DNA from: Gemmataceae bacterium
GTDB taxonomy: Bacteria; Planctomycetota; Planctomycetia; Gemmatales; Gemmataceae
DNA: 6,235 nucleotides
Assembly: GCA_947490035.1 (NCBI GenBank)
Contig: CANLGS010000275.1
Coordinates: 1-6,235, forward strand
Direction: 5' to 3'
Shown here: in pieces, positions 1 to 5,687 of the stretch
How positions within the stretch are numbered: the first letter of the stretch is position 1
Layout of the letters: each line of letters opens with the position of its first letter
Translations under genes and position numbers: made by a program
The notes under the pieces: generated by a model
The model's database searches: none
The model's input: the letters and a program-made list of their open reading frames with translations, nothing else
Told to the model about the DNA's origin: nothing

Positions 1-1573
1 CGCCCGGCAGGTCGCCGGTCTTCTGAAGCGCCAGCCCGAAATTGACGCGCACGCGCACGTCGTTCGGGGCCAGTCGTGCGGCCTCGCGAATCGCGACCAG
101 CGCGCCGGGGCCGTTCCCGGAGCGGCCCGGCGTCACGCCCAGGTTGCTGTGCGCCGCGGCGTAGTTCGGGCTGAACTTGATCGCCGCGCGGTACGCGGTC
201 TCCGCGTCCTTGTACTTCTGCTGGCGGATGTACGCGCCGCCCAGGTTGAAGTGCGCGATGTGGTCGTTCGGGTGCAGCCGCACGGCTTCCTTCAACACGG
301 TGACCGCCGCGGCGGGTTCGTTCACGTCGCCGAGTAGTAGTCCGAGGTTGGTGAGTACGGCCGGGTGGTCCGGGCGCAGCGCGCGGGCCGCGCGGTAGTG
401 GCCGACCGCTACGACCGCCATGCGCGGGAAGAACACGCGGAACGTGGTGCCCCGCCCCGGCGCGCTCTCGATGCGGGTCAGCCCGCCCACGCGGTCCACG
501 ACCCGGCGCACGATCGCCAGACCCAAACCGGTGCCCTTTGACTTGGTAGTGAAGAACGGCTCGAAGATGCGCCGCTGCGTCGCCTCGTCGATTCCCGTGC
601 CGGTGTCGGACACTTCGAGGAGGACGAAGCGGCCGAGGTAACTGGGGTCGTCGGTCAGTTTGACGAGCGCGAGGCGGATCACGATCGGCCCGCCGTCGGG
701 CATGGCCTCGCTCACGTTGATGGCGAGGTTCAGCAACAGGCGCGTGAACTGCCCCTTCTCAATGAGCACCCGGCCGTCGGCGGTCGGCACGTAGTCCAGT
801 GCGTACCGGGTGCTGACGGCCGCACGGAGTACGGGGAGGAATTCGCCGGTCGCGGCCGCGAGGTCGAGCGCGGTTGGTGTGGTCTCGGGGCGGACGAAGT
901 CCATCAGCTCGCGCGCCAGCTCGGTCCCGCGCCGGGCCACCGCGACGATTTCGCGCGCCTGCTGCCGCGCGTCGGCCGGCAGATCGGTCCGCGTACTCAG
1001 CAACTCGCCGTGGCCGAGGCAGATGGTCAGCAGGTTGCGGAAGTCGTGCGCCACACCGGCGGCGAGCTGTTCGAGGGCCGCGTTCTCGTCCCGCGCGGCG
1101 GGGCGGTCGTCCTGAATCAGGAACGCGGCGCGCGACTCGCGCGCTTCGGCCGATTGAATTCGGAGGGCGAGCAGATCGGCCACCGAACCGGCGAAGTCGC
1201 GGTCCTCGGTGGTCCACTCGCGCGGCGCCCCGACGTGTTCGAGGCACACCACCCCGACCAACTGGCCGTCCAGGAACACGCCGGCGTCGAGCGCCGAACC
1301 GATGCCGAGCGGTTCGAGATACTCCGCGGCGAGTTCGGCGGTCCACGGCTCCGCGACCGCGACCTCGGCCGGGATCGCCTTCCGCAGCGAGAGGGATGCA
1401 AAGTAGTTGGGGAAGTCCGCGACCCGGAGCAGCGTGCCGGCCGAATGTTCGTCCTTTGACTGCTCGAAGAGGTTCGCGCACCGCAGTACGGTGCGGTCGT
1501 CGATGAACAGCCACACCCCGACTCGCTCGACTGCGGCGGCGCCAGCGGCCAGTTCGCACGCGCGGCGGAACAC
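1..1573 (-). CDS. GAF-domain sensor histidine kinase fused in frame to TPR repeats (3' end outside window)
   Basis: A predicted soluble sensor kinase that would autophosphorylate a histidine and pass the phosphate to a response regulator not seen here. Numbered from GTG 1573: a GAF domain at about 1-139 (ERVGVWLFIDD, LVGVVCLEHVG), a short helical linker, and an HPK4-type phosphoacceptor helix VAHDFRNLLT with His176. The HATPase follows, with the N box (LLNLAINVSEAMPDGG, about 280-295), DTGTGI (323-328), IFEPFFTTK (336-344) and GTGLGLAIV (347-355). All key residues are present and there is no membrane segment. Right after the usual kinase end (TTFRVFFPR, residue 384) the frame continues into TPR sequence (HYRAARALRPDHP, AVLTNLGLLLG, AHFNLGGAYIRQQKYKDAETAYRAA) with no stop up to the window edge. 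GTG 1573 is the first canonical start near the GAF, but GAF-like sequence extends upstream to about 1651 without ATG, GTG or TTG, so the start is uncertain. The domain calls are firm; whether the fusion is real is open. Confidence 0.85.
   Translation of the reverse strand, partial: MFRRACELAAGAAAVERVGVWLFIDDRTVLRCANLFEQSKDEHSAGTLLRVADFPNYFASLSLRKAIPAEVAVAEPWTAELAAEYLEPLGIGSALDAGVFLDGQLVGVVCLEHVGAPREWTTEDRDFAGSVADLLALRIQSAEARESRAAFLIQDDRPAARDENAALEQLAAGVAHDFRNLLTICLGHGELLSTRTDLPADARQQAREIVAVARRGTELARELMDFVRPETTPTALDLAAATGEFLPVLRAAVSTRYALDYVPTADGRVLIEKGQFTRLLLNLAINVSEAMPDGGPIVIRLALVKLTDDPSYLGRFVLLEVSDTGTGIDEATQRRIFEPFFTTKSKGTGLGLAIVRRVVDRVGGLTRIESAPGRGTTFRVFFPRMAVVAVGHYRAARALRPDHPAVLTNLGLLLGDVNEPAAAVTVLKEAVRLHPNDHIAHFNLGGAYIRQQKYKDAETAYRAAIKFSPNYAAAHSNLGVTPGRSGNGPGALVAIREAARLAPNDVRVRVNFGLALQKTGDLPG
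2..421 (-). other. TPR domain region at the C-terminal end of the kinase ORF
   Basis: Translation gives about four 34-residue tetratricopeptide units with the canonical N-L-G, A/Y and P-N/D positions. Partial unit 1 is HYRAARALRPDH, followed by units beginning AVLTNLGLLLGD, IAHFNLGGAYIRQ, AAHSNLGV and VRVNFGLALQKTGD. TPRs are protein-protein interaction scaffolds. The first unit lacks its A helix: only the B helix remains after the ATG codon at 419-421. The TPR sequence therefore starts mid-repeat. In planctomycetes such TPR arrays are common at the C-terminus of Ser/Thr kinases, which is a possible source. An internal start at ATG 421 would make a separate TPR protein, but no stop codon separates it from the kinase. 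Confidence 0.75.
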
Positions 1574-1763
1574 CGCGTCGAGCGGTTCGTCCGGCGCGAG
1601 CCGCGCGAGTTCGAGCCGCGCGATCTCCGTCGCCCGGCTCGGCTCGGGTATGGTGGGTATTGTCGTTGTTCGGGCGGGAGCAACGGTACCGATTCGGCCA
1701 CTACTGTACCGGGGGCGACGACGCGTTGACAGCGGTTTTCCCGGTCGTACCCAGAGTTCGACC

Positions 1764-2555
1764 TCACGCGGACGGTTCGAGCACCTCGCGCCACGGTGAA
1801 GGGATTCTCGCCCACGCCTCTGCGTAACTCGCTTCGAGTGGAACGAGAACGTGCGCGTCAGGTGTGAGGAACAGCGGCATGTCCGGCAGCGGGTCGCCCA
1901 CCGCCACCGGCTCGATGAACGCTTCAAAGGTCAGACCAGACGAGTACGCGGCCAGCGTCAGCGGCTTGTCCGACGGCAGCGCGAACGGCTGCTCTTCGGC
2001 ATCCGACCAGACGAGTGTCGGCCGGGTTTCGATCTCCGACCAGATGAGCGGGTGAATGCCGTTCGGATCGCGCGCCGACGGCGGGAACAGGTCGAGGAAT
2101 AGCAGGTGAACGCCGGCGCGGAGGAACCCGGCCGCCTTCTCCGTCATCGCCTTCAACGCGCTCGCGCTTCCTTTGTTGTTGGGCGACACGATCTCGATGA
2201 TAGCAACGACGCGATGCCCGGAGACGTGCCGAACGACCACCGACTTGGGGTTGCGCGTGACGGCTTCCGAGCGCGCGGTGAACCGCGCCTTCGGCGCGGT
2301 GGCAACCGCGACAGCACCGGCACCGCTCGGCGGATGAGAGCCGCTGCTGCCGTTCGCGCCTGGGAGCGGGGTTTTGTAAGTTGAGAACTGCAAGGTCAGC
2401 ACGTCCGGGTTGCCGACGCCCGCGACCTGTTCCGGCAGGCAATAATAGCTCTTCGGCAGCCGCTCGGAAACGGCCTGGTGAAGTTCGGCGATCCAGAGAA
2501 GGTGGAACGCGTGGAAGATGCCCGCGTCCACCTTCGTCCAGTCGTGTACCGGCAT
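1764..2555 (-). CDS. DUF4058 family protein
   Basis: A 263-residue protein of a family of unknown function that is abundant in planctomycetes and cyanobacteria. The N-terminus MPVHDWTKVDAGIFHAFHL (1-19) and the following WIAELHQAVSERLPKSYYCLP (21-41) are the family signature, which fixes the ATG at 2553-2555. An AGGGA sequence lies 9 nt upstream of it. A Gly/Ala/Pro/Ser-rich stretch (about 66-90) interrupts the fold. The core RVVAIIEIVSPNNKGSASAL (115-134), with the following GVHLLFLDLFPP, has the layout of a PD-(D/E)XK nuclease-like beta hairpin (E121, K128), comparable to Uma2-type proteins. That comparison is inferred from the motif and does not show activity. The C-terminus EAWARIPSPWREVLEPSA also looks family-typical, so the gene appears intact. 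It starts 25 bp after the membrane protein gene stops and is probably co-transcribed with it. Confidence 0.85.
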   Translation of the reverse strand: MPVHDWTKVDAGIFHAFHLLWIAELHQAVSERLPKSYYCLPEQVAGVGNPDVLTLQFSTYKTPLPGANGSSGSHPPSGAGAVAVATAPKARFTARSEAVTRNPKSVVVRHVSGHRVVAIIEIVSPNNKGSASALKAMTEKAAGFLRAGVHLLFLDLFPPSARDPNGIHPLIWSEIETRPTLVWSDAEEQPFALPSDKPLTLAAYSSGLTFEAFIEPVAVGDPLPDMPLFLTPDAHVLVPLEASYAEAWARIPSPWREVLEPSA

Positions 2556-2564
2556 GACTGTGCT

Positions 2565-2569
2565 TCCCT
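2565..2569 (-). promoter_or_regulatory. Ribosome binding site of the DUF4058 gene
   Basis: The minus strand reads AGGGA, followed by nine bases and then ATG at 2555. It lies in the 25-bp gap after the upstream stop codon. This supports both the chosen start and independent ribosome loading within an operon. The other genes here show no comparable site. Confidence 0.5.
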
Positions 2570-2580
2570 GTGTTGGTCGC

Positions 2581-4383
2581 TCACCACATCGCGCCGGCGG
2601 GCGCGGGGGCCGGCGTCGAGGAGAAGTCGAACGGCTGGTCGATCAACTCCTCGCTCTCGCCGCGGTCGCGGAAGATGTGCAGCACGCGGACGCGCGACAG
2701 GTCGTCGAACTTCGGCTCCGGGTACAGGTCCGAGCGGAACGGGTTGCCCGGCTCGTACTCGTGAATCATGACCTTCACCTTCGGGATGCCGCGGAAGTGC
2801 ATCTCCTCGGCCGGGCGCTTGCCGCCGTGAACGTCGTACAGTTCCGTCAGCACGCGCAACGTGCGCTCCAGGTTGCGGAACGTCACGCCGTCCTCGATGA
2901 AGATCATGTCCACGTGCGTGGCGCGCAGCACCGCGTGCGCGTGCTGGCGGGCGCGGGCCGGCAGGATGCGCGCGTAGGCGGGGCCAACGAGCGGCGGCGC
3001 GTCCTCGCCGGCCGCGTCCGCGTCTTCACGACCCACGCCTTCCACGAACCACCAGTGCGGCGCGAGCCAGAACCCGCCGCCGGCCGGACCCTTGAACGCG
3101 CTCGCCCGCTTGAACAGTTTCTGCAACCCGCGGAACAACTGCCGCCGCACCGCGATCTCGTCGCGCCGGTCGAGGCGCTCCTTCACCACACCGGTTTGCA
3201 GGTCCGCGAGGCTCACCTTCAGCGGCCACCGCGGGTTGAACTCGGTCGCCTCGGAACACGCCGGCTCCACCACTTCGATGCGAACTTGCCCCGGTTCGCG
3301 CGGTGCCGGCACGGCGCGAACCGACCAGCCCCACTTTCGTGCGATCCGCGCCGCCTGGCGCACGGCGTTCGCGTCCGCACCGGAGACGTGCAGCGTGGGC
3401 GGCGTGCGCCGCGCCGGGTCGCCGCTTCGCGCCCCGAAGAGTTTCACCAGTAACACGCACAGCAGCACCGGCATGAGCCACGCGGTCACCGTGCCGAGCA
3501 GCGCGGTCACGGGCATCGTGTCGTCGCCGCGCGGAGGCGCGAACAGGCGCCCGCCGCACGAGGTCAGCAGCACGTCGAACGCGAGCAGCGCCGTCAGCCC
3601 GACGATCACCGCGAGGACGCGACGCAGCGGCACCGCGTACACCGGTTTGTCGGCCGAGGAGCGCCACAGGAGAGCAGCGCCGTCGTTGCCCTTTGGCAGG
3701 TACGCGACCCACGCGACCGCCGCGACGACGAGACACAACACCAGCACCGCGGCCGGCGGCACGACCCACGCGATGGCCGACACGAGCACCGCGTAGCCGA
3801 CGACGGCCGCGAGTTCGGCCCCGCGCCGGTCGGTGTCGCCGAGCCACTGGCGGAGCCACTTGTCGAGTACCGCGACCGGCACGAACACGCCGATGAACGT
3901 GACCGCCAGCAGTGCGCCCCAAAGCGCGATCATGAACGACAGATAGAGCGTGTACGACGAGTAGAAGCCGACGACGCGCCACCCGGCGGGGAACGCGACC
4001 CACAGCCCAGCCGCGACCGCGCCCCACGCGACGAACCCCGCGACGATGGCGAACACGACCGGGGGCGAGCGCCGCGGCACCGGCGGGACGCCGCGCAGGT
4101 CGATGCCGTGGTCGTAGCGCTGCCACGCGGTGGACGTGACGAGCCGGCGGCCGACGGCCGCGAGCCGAACGATCCACGGTAACGGTTCGCGCCGGTGCCG
4201 CACGGCGACGAGCAACCCAGCGCCGATGAGCATGAACGCGGCGAGTCCGTCGTGCAGGTCGGAGGTAGCGAACCGGCCGGCGATTTCGAGGCCGACGAGG
4301 AACGCGACGCACGCGAGCGTGAACCAGCCGCCGGCCGGCCGGACGCGCCCGTTCCGCAGGAAGACTGAAGTGAGCAGCTTCAT
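2581..4383 (-). CDS. Polytopic membrane protein with a large C-terminal soluble domain, function unknown
   Basis: I do not recognise this protein. From ATG 4383 it is 601 residues. About eight hydrophobic segments are visible: roughly 20-36, 46-61, 108-130, 144-173, 190-208, 211-229, 256-273 and 292-313. A soluble region of about 285 residues follows (318-601). This region is mixed alpha/beta-looking, with HPGxx-like motifs absent but clear strands (VRIEVVEPA, HVDMIFIEDGVTF, KVKVMIHEYEPG, RVRVLHIFRDRG) and an aromatic patch GGGFWLAPHWWFVEGVG. The tail is Pro/Ala-rich and ends AGAMW. The frame is open further upstream to ATG 4470, but that extension overlaps an inverted repeat with a promoter-like hexamer and has no membrane-protein character. 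I therefore prefer MKLLTSVFLRNGR at 4383, which has no Shine-Dalgarno. It is probably the first gene of an operon with the DUF4058 gene 25 bp downstream. The coding call is firm; function is unknown. Confidence 0.8.
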   Translation of the reverse strand: MKLLTSVFLRNGRVRPAGGWFTLACVAFLVGLEIAGRFATSDLHDGLAAFMLIGAGLLVAVRHRREPLPWIVRLAAVGRRLVTSTAWQRYDHGIDLRGVPPVPRRSPPVVFAIVAGFVAWGAVAAGLWVAFPAGWRVVGFYSSYTLYLSFMIALWGALLAVTFIGVFVPVAVLDKWLRQWLGDTDRRGAELAAVVGYAVLVSAIAWVVPPAAVLVLCLVVAAVAWVAYLPKGNDGAALLWRSSADKPVYAVPLRRVLAVIVGLTALLAFDVLLTSCGGRLFAPPRGDDTMPVTALLGTVTAWLMPVLLCVLLVKLFGARSGDPARRTPPTLHVSGADANAVRQAARIARKWGWSVRAVPAPREPGQVRIEVVEPACSEATEFNPRWPLKVSLADLQTGVVKERLDRRDEIAVRRQLFRGLQKLFKRASAFKGPAGGGFWLAPHWWFVEGVGREDADAAGEDAPPLVGPAYARILPARARQHAHAVLRATHVDMIFIEDGVTFRNLERTLRVLTELYDVHGGKRPAEEMHFRGIPKVKVMIHEYEPGNPFRSDLYPEPKFDDLSRVRVLHIFRDRGESEELIDQPFDFSSTPAPAPAGAMW

Positions 4384-4439
4384 GGAGGTATTACACCACA
4401 CAACGGGGCGAGTGCGAACGGTTTCGCCCGATCCTACAA

Positions 4440-4479
4440 CCGGTCGGAGAGGCACTGCCCATTCTAGCATTCCGACCGG
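4440..4479. promoter_or_regulatory. Perfect 9-bp inverted repeat enclosing a -10-like hexamer, upstream of the membrane protein gene
   Basis: The arms CCGGTCGGA (4440-4448) and TCCGACCGG (4471-4479) are exact reverse complements separated by 22 bases. On the minus strand the spacer holds TAGAAT (4461-4466), one mismatch from TATAAT, with a poor -35 candidate 17 bases upstream. Transcription would begin near 4454, leaving about 70 nt of leader before ATG 4383. A dyad flanking the -10 fits an operator. A transcript hairpin is an alternative, but the loop is long. The promoter assignment is inference. Confidence 0.35.
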
Positions 4480-4588
4480 AACAGGTTACGGGCGGGAAAC
4501 GGAAATGTCGGCAACTGAGCTTAAGTCACGGGAAGAGGAGTGCGGAAGTGGCAAGTCACATGATGCGAACCACAGAGCAAAACGTAAC

Positions 4589-4756
4589 TCAGACTGTTGT
4601 AATGATGTCCTGAATCAGCCGCAGGAGGTCGGGCAGCGAACGTGTCGATTCATCTCGCAATGGGTCGTTCCAGTTGTACGGAATCTCCCCTGCTCGCGGA
4701 TCAGAGGCTATACGGTAAAAGATCAGGCTGCGAGACTGTGATTTGCAGCATTTACT
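4589..4756 (-). pseudogene. C-terminal remnant of an unidentified protein
   Basis: The minus frame reads a natural-looking C-terminus, [20 protein letters not shown] followed by DPLRDESTRSLPDLLRLIQD and IITTV, ending at TGA 4589-4591. Its base composition is visibly lower in G+C than the flanking genes. Upstream (above about 4756) the same frame runs into the antisense of the acetyltransferase and loses protein character, so only the last 45-55 residues of the original gene seem to remain. The pattern of an aromatic strand, an acidic/proline loop and a final amphipathic helix is reminiscent of the C-terminus of small SMI1/KNR4 (SUKH)-type proteins, but this is a weak resemblance from memory. 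It could instead be a chance ORF in non-coding DNA. Confidence 0.35.
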
Positions 4757-5120
4757 GCGGGGACTGAGCTTCTTCATCGACCACGGCACCGGCGTGGTGA
4801 TCGGCGAGACGTGCCACATCGGGCAGGGCGTGAAGTTGTACCAGGGCGTGACGCTCGGCGCGCTGAGCTTCACGAAGGACGACGAGGGCGGGCTGCTGCA
4901 CGGGAGTTACAAGCGACACCCGACGCTCGACGTCGGCGTGGTGGTGTACGCGAACGCGACCATCTTGGGCGGCCAGACGGTGATCGGCGCGCGTGCGGTG
5001 GGGTCGAACGTGTGGCTGACGGAGAGCGTGCCGGCGGACACGACGGTGGTGCTGGAGAAGCCGAAGCTGCGTCTGAAGGGCGCGAAGCCGAACGCCGAGC
5101 CGCTGACGTACGAGATTTAG
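4743..5120 (+). pseudogene. cysE: 5'-truncated serine O-acetyltransferase (CysE/EpsC type)
   Basis: The full enzyme acetylates L-serine with acetyl-CoA to O-acetylserine, the precursor of cysteine. Only the C-terminal left-handed beta-helix domain remains: [73 protein letters not shown]. The two catalytic-site histidines of the family (in IDHGTG and KRHP) are present. The N-terminal helical domain and the D-I-H-P segment that normally precedes FFIDHG, carrying the catalytic aspartate, are absent. The frame has a TAA at 4716-4718, and the only start is TTG 4743, encoding LQHLLRGL before homology begins near 4764. The segment [11 protein letters not shown] appears one residue shorter than the usual GxxSVIGxNVWL turn, judged from memory. 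Full-length planctomycete relatives are about 300 residues, against 125 here. Activity is unlikely without the trimerising N-terminal half. Confidence 0.8.
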
Positions 5121-5161
5121 AAGCTGTCCGCGACCAGCTTGCTGTGTTGAAATCCTTAGAC

Positions 5162-5193
5162 GGGGTTTACCCCCCCCACTCCCCCCTCTTTTT
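5162..5193 (+). terminator. Weak terminator-like hairpin and T-run after the acetyltransferase remnant
   Basis: GGGG (5162-5165), TTTA loop and CCCC (5170-5173) form a four-pair stem that could slip along the eight-C run. After a second C run comes TCTTTTT (5187-5193). It lies about 40 nt beyond the acetyltransferase stop. The stem is short and separated from the T-run by about 15 nt, so this is a poor match to an intrinsic terminator. Confidence 0.2.
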
Positions 5194-5224
5194 CGTCCGC
5201 TGCGTTTATGCTGGGATTTCCAGT

Positions 5225-5273
5225 GTTTGGTGCATTTGGGGTTGTGGAGGGTGGCCTTAAAGGCCCACCAAAC
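5225..5273. repeat. Nested inverted repeat
   Basis: The outer arms GTTTGGTG (5225-5232) and CACCAAAC (5266-5273) are exact complements. Inside lies GGCCTT-A-AAGGCC (5253-5265), a perfect palindrome around one base. Including one bulged G, the right half GGTGGCCTT also pairs with AAGGCCCACC, so two structures compete for CACC. It could act as a transcript hairpin or be the core of a palindromic interspersed repeat. Confidence 0.55.
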
Positions 5274-5320
5274 GCTGCAAATCGTAGGGTTTTGAAACGG
5301 CCAGGGGTGGCCATTAAGGC
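5249..5320 (+). repeat. Diverged 16-bp direct repeat pair (5249-5264 and 5305-5320)
   Basis: GGGTGGCCTTAAAGGC and GGGTGGCCATTAAGGC agree at 14 of 16 positions and start 56 bp apart. The first copy is half of the palindrome described in the nested inverted repeat; the second has lost the symmetry. This may be duplication within a non-coding repeat unit. Confidence 0.4.
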
Positions 5321-5536
5321 GCATCTCGTTGCGGAATAGTCGTTTGCGGTGAAAATCGACCGCCAATTCGCAGCATTGTTGACCACAACTGACAGCAAGT
5401 AACTTCCGCGAAGACCTCATCACCAAGAAACCCCGCCGGACGACCGTAACCCACCTCAGCGGTGTGGATGCCGGCGCGCAGTGTCGGCGTGTGGGATGCA
5501 GAAGTACACCCCACGGGCATCATTACTCCTCTACCC

Positions 5537-5561
5537 ATGTCCATGCGTGATAAGTGGACAT
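5537..5561. repeat. 7-bp inverted repeat with 11-bp spacer
   Basis: ATGTCCA (5537-5543) and TGGACAT (5555-5561) are exact reverse complements, followed by TTGTCAAGTAGC. Repeated TGTCCA/TTGACA-like motifs of this kind occur at the ends of some insertion sequences, for example the IS21 group, but no transposase gene is present. It may equally be chance or an operator. Confidence 0.3.
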
Positions 5562-5687
5562 TTGTCAAGTAGCTATCTGAAAGCCAACACTTCCAGCAGT
5601 CCAACGCAAGCAACACGAACCCTTTCAACACGATCAGCAATCAGCCAGACGGAAGGCGGCGGCGAGCGGGAGCGGGAGCCCCCTGAT

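Larger units (their letters stand above)
5121..5687. other. Gene-free stretch with hairpins and poly-C tracts
   Basis: No reading frame here has recognisable protein character or codon use like the neighbours. The G+C content is lower. It contains poly-C runs (5170-5177, 5181-5186), an inverted-repeat cluster (5225-5273), a diverged 16-bp direct repeat (5249-5264 and 5305-5320) and a spaced inverted repeat (5537-5561). It may be a decayed mobile element or an interspersed non-coding repeat. The last part (about 5640-5687) is the 3' flank of the leucine-rich-repeat gene. Confidence 0.5.

Noticed and set aside
759..1815. Long minus-strand frames 759-1559 and 1117-1815 and plus-strand frames over the same region
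   Set aside because: They are Arg/Ser/Pro-rich readings of high-G+C DNA antiparallel to or out of frame with the GAF kinase, which has clear family motifs in the third minus frame.
3026..4312. 428-codon minus-strand frame overlapping the membrane protein
   Set aside because: It is extremely Arg-rich with no motifs; the overlapping frame has well-formed membrane segments and a natural composition.
4470..4470. ATG at 4470 as the start of the membrane protein
   Set aside because: The 29-residue extension overlaps the inverted repeat and a -10-like box, contains no membrane or signal character, and the natural N-terminus MKLLTSVFL begins at 4383.
4130..4741. Plus-strand ORF of 203 codons
   Set aside because: Its first half is antisense to the membrane protein and the rest crosses the intergenic scar; no protein-like character.
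4752..5426. Minus-strand ORF of 224 codons antisense to the acetyltransferase remnant
   Set aside because: Most of it is an Arg/His-rich mirror of the acetyltransferase; the upstream part lies in a repeat-rich non-coding stretch. A short piece around 5200-5400 reads plausibly but has no family signature.
5314..5640. Minus-strand 108-codon ORF in the gap before the LRR gene
   Set aside because: Composition is not obviously random, but no motif or ribosome binding site is visible and it overlaps inverted repeats. Without a homology search I cannot support it as a gene.
5664..5679. GAGCGG tandem hexamer
   Set aside because: Only about 2.7 units and in G/C-rich sequence just beyond the LRR stop; likely chance.
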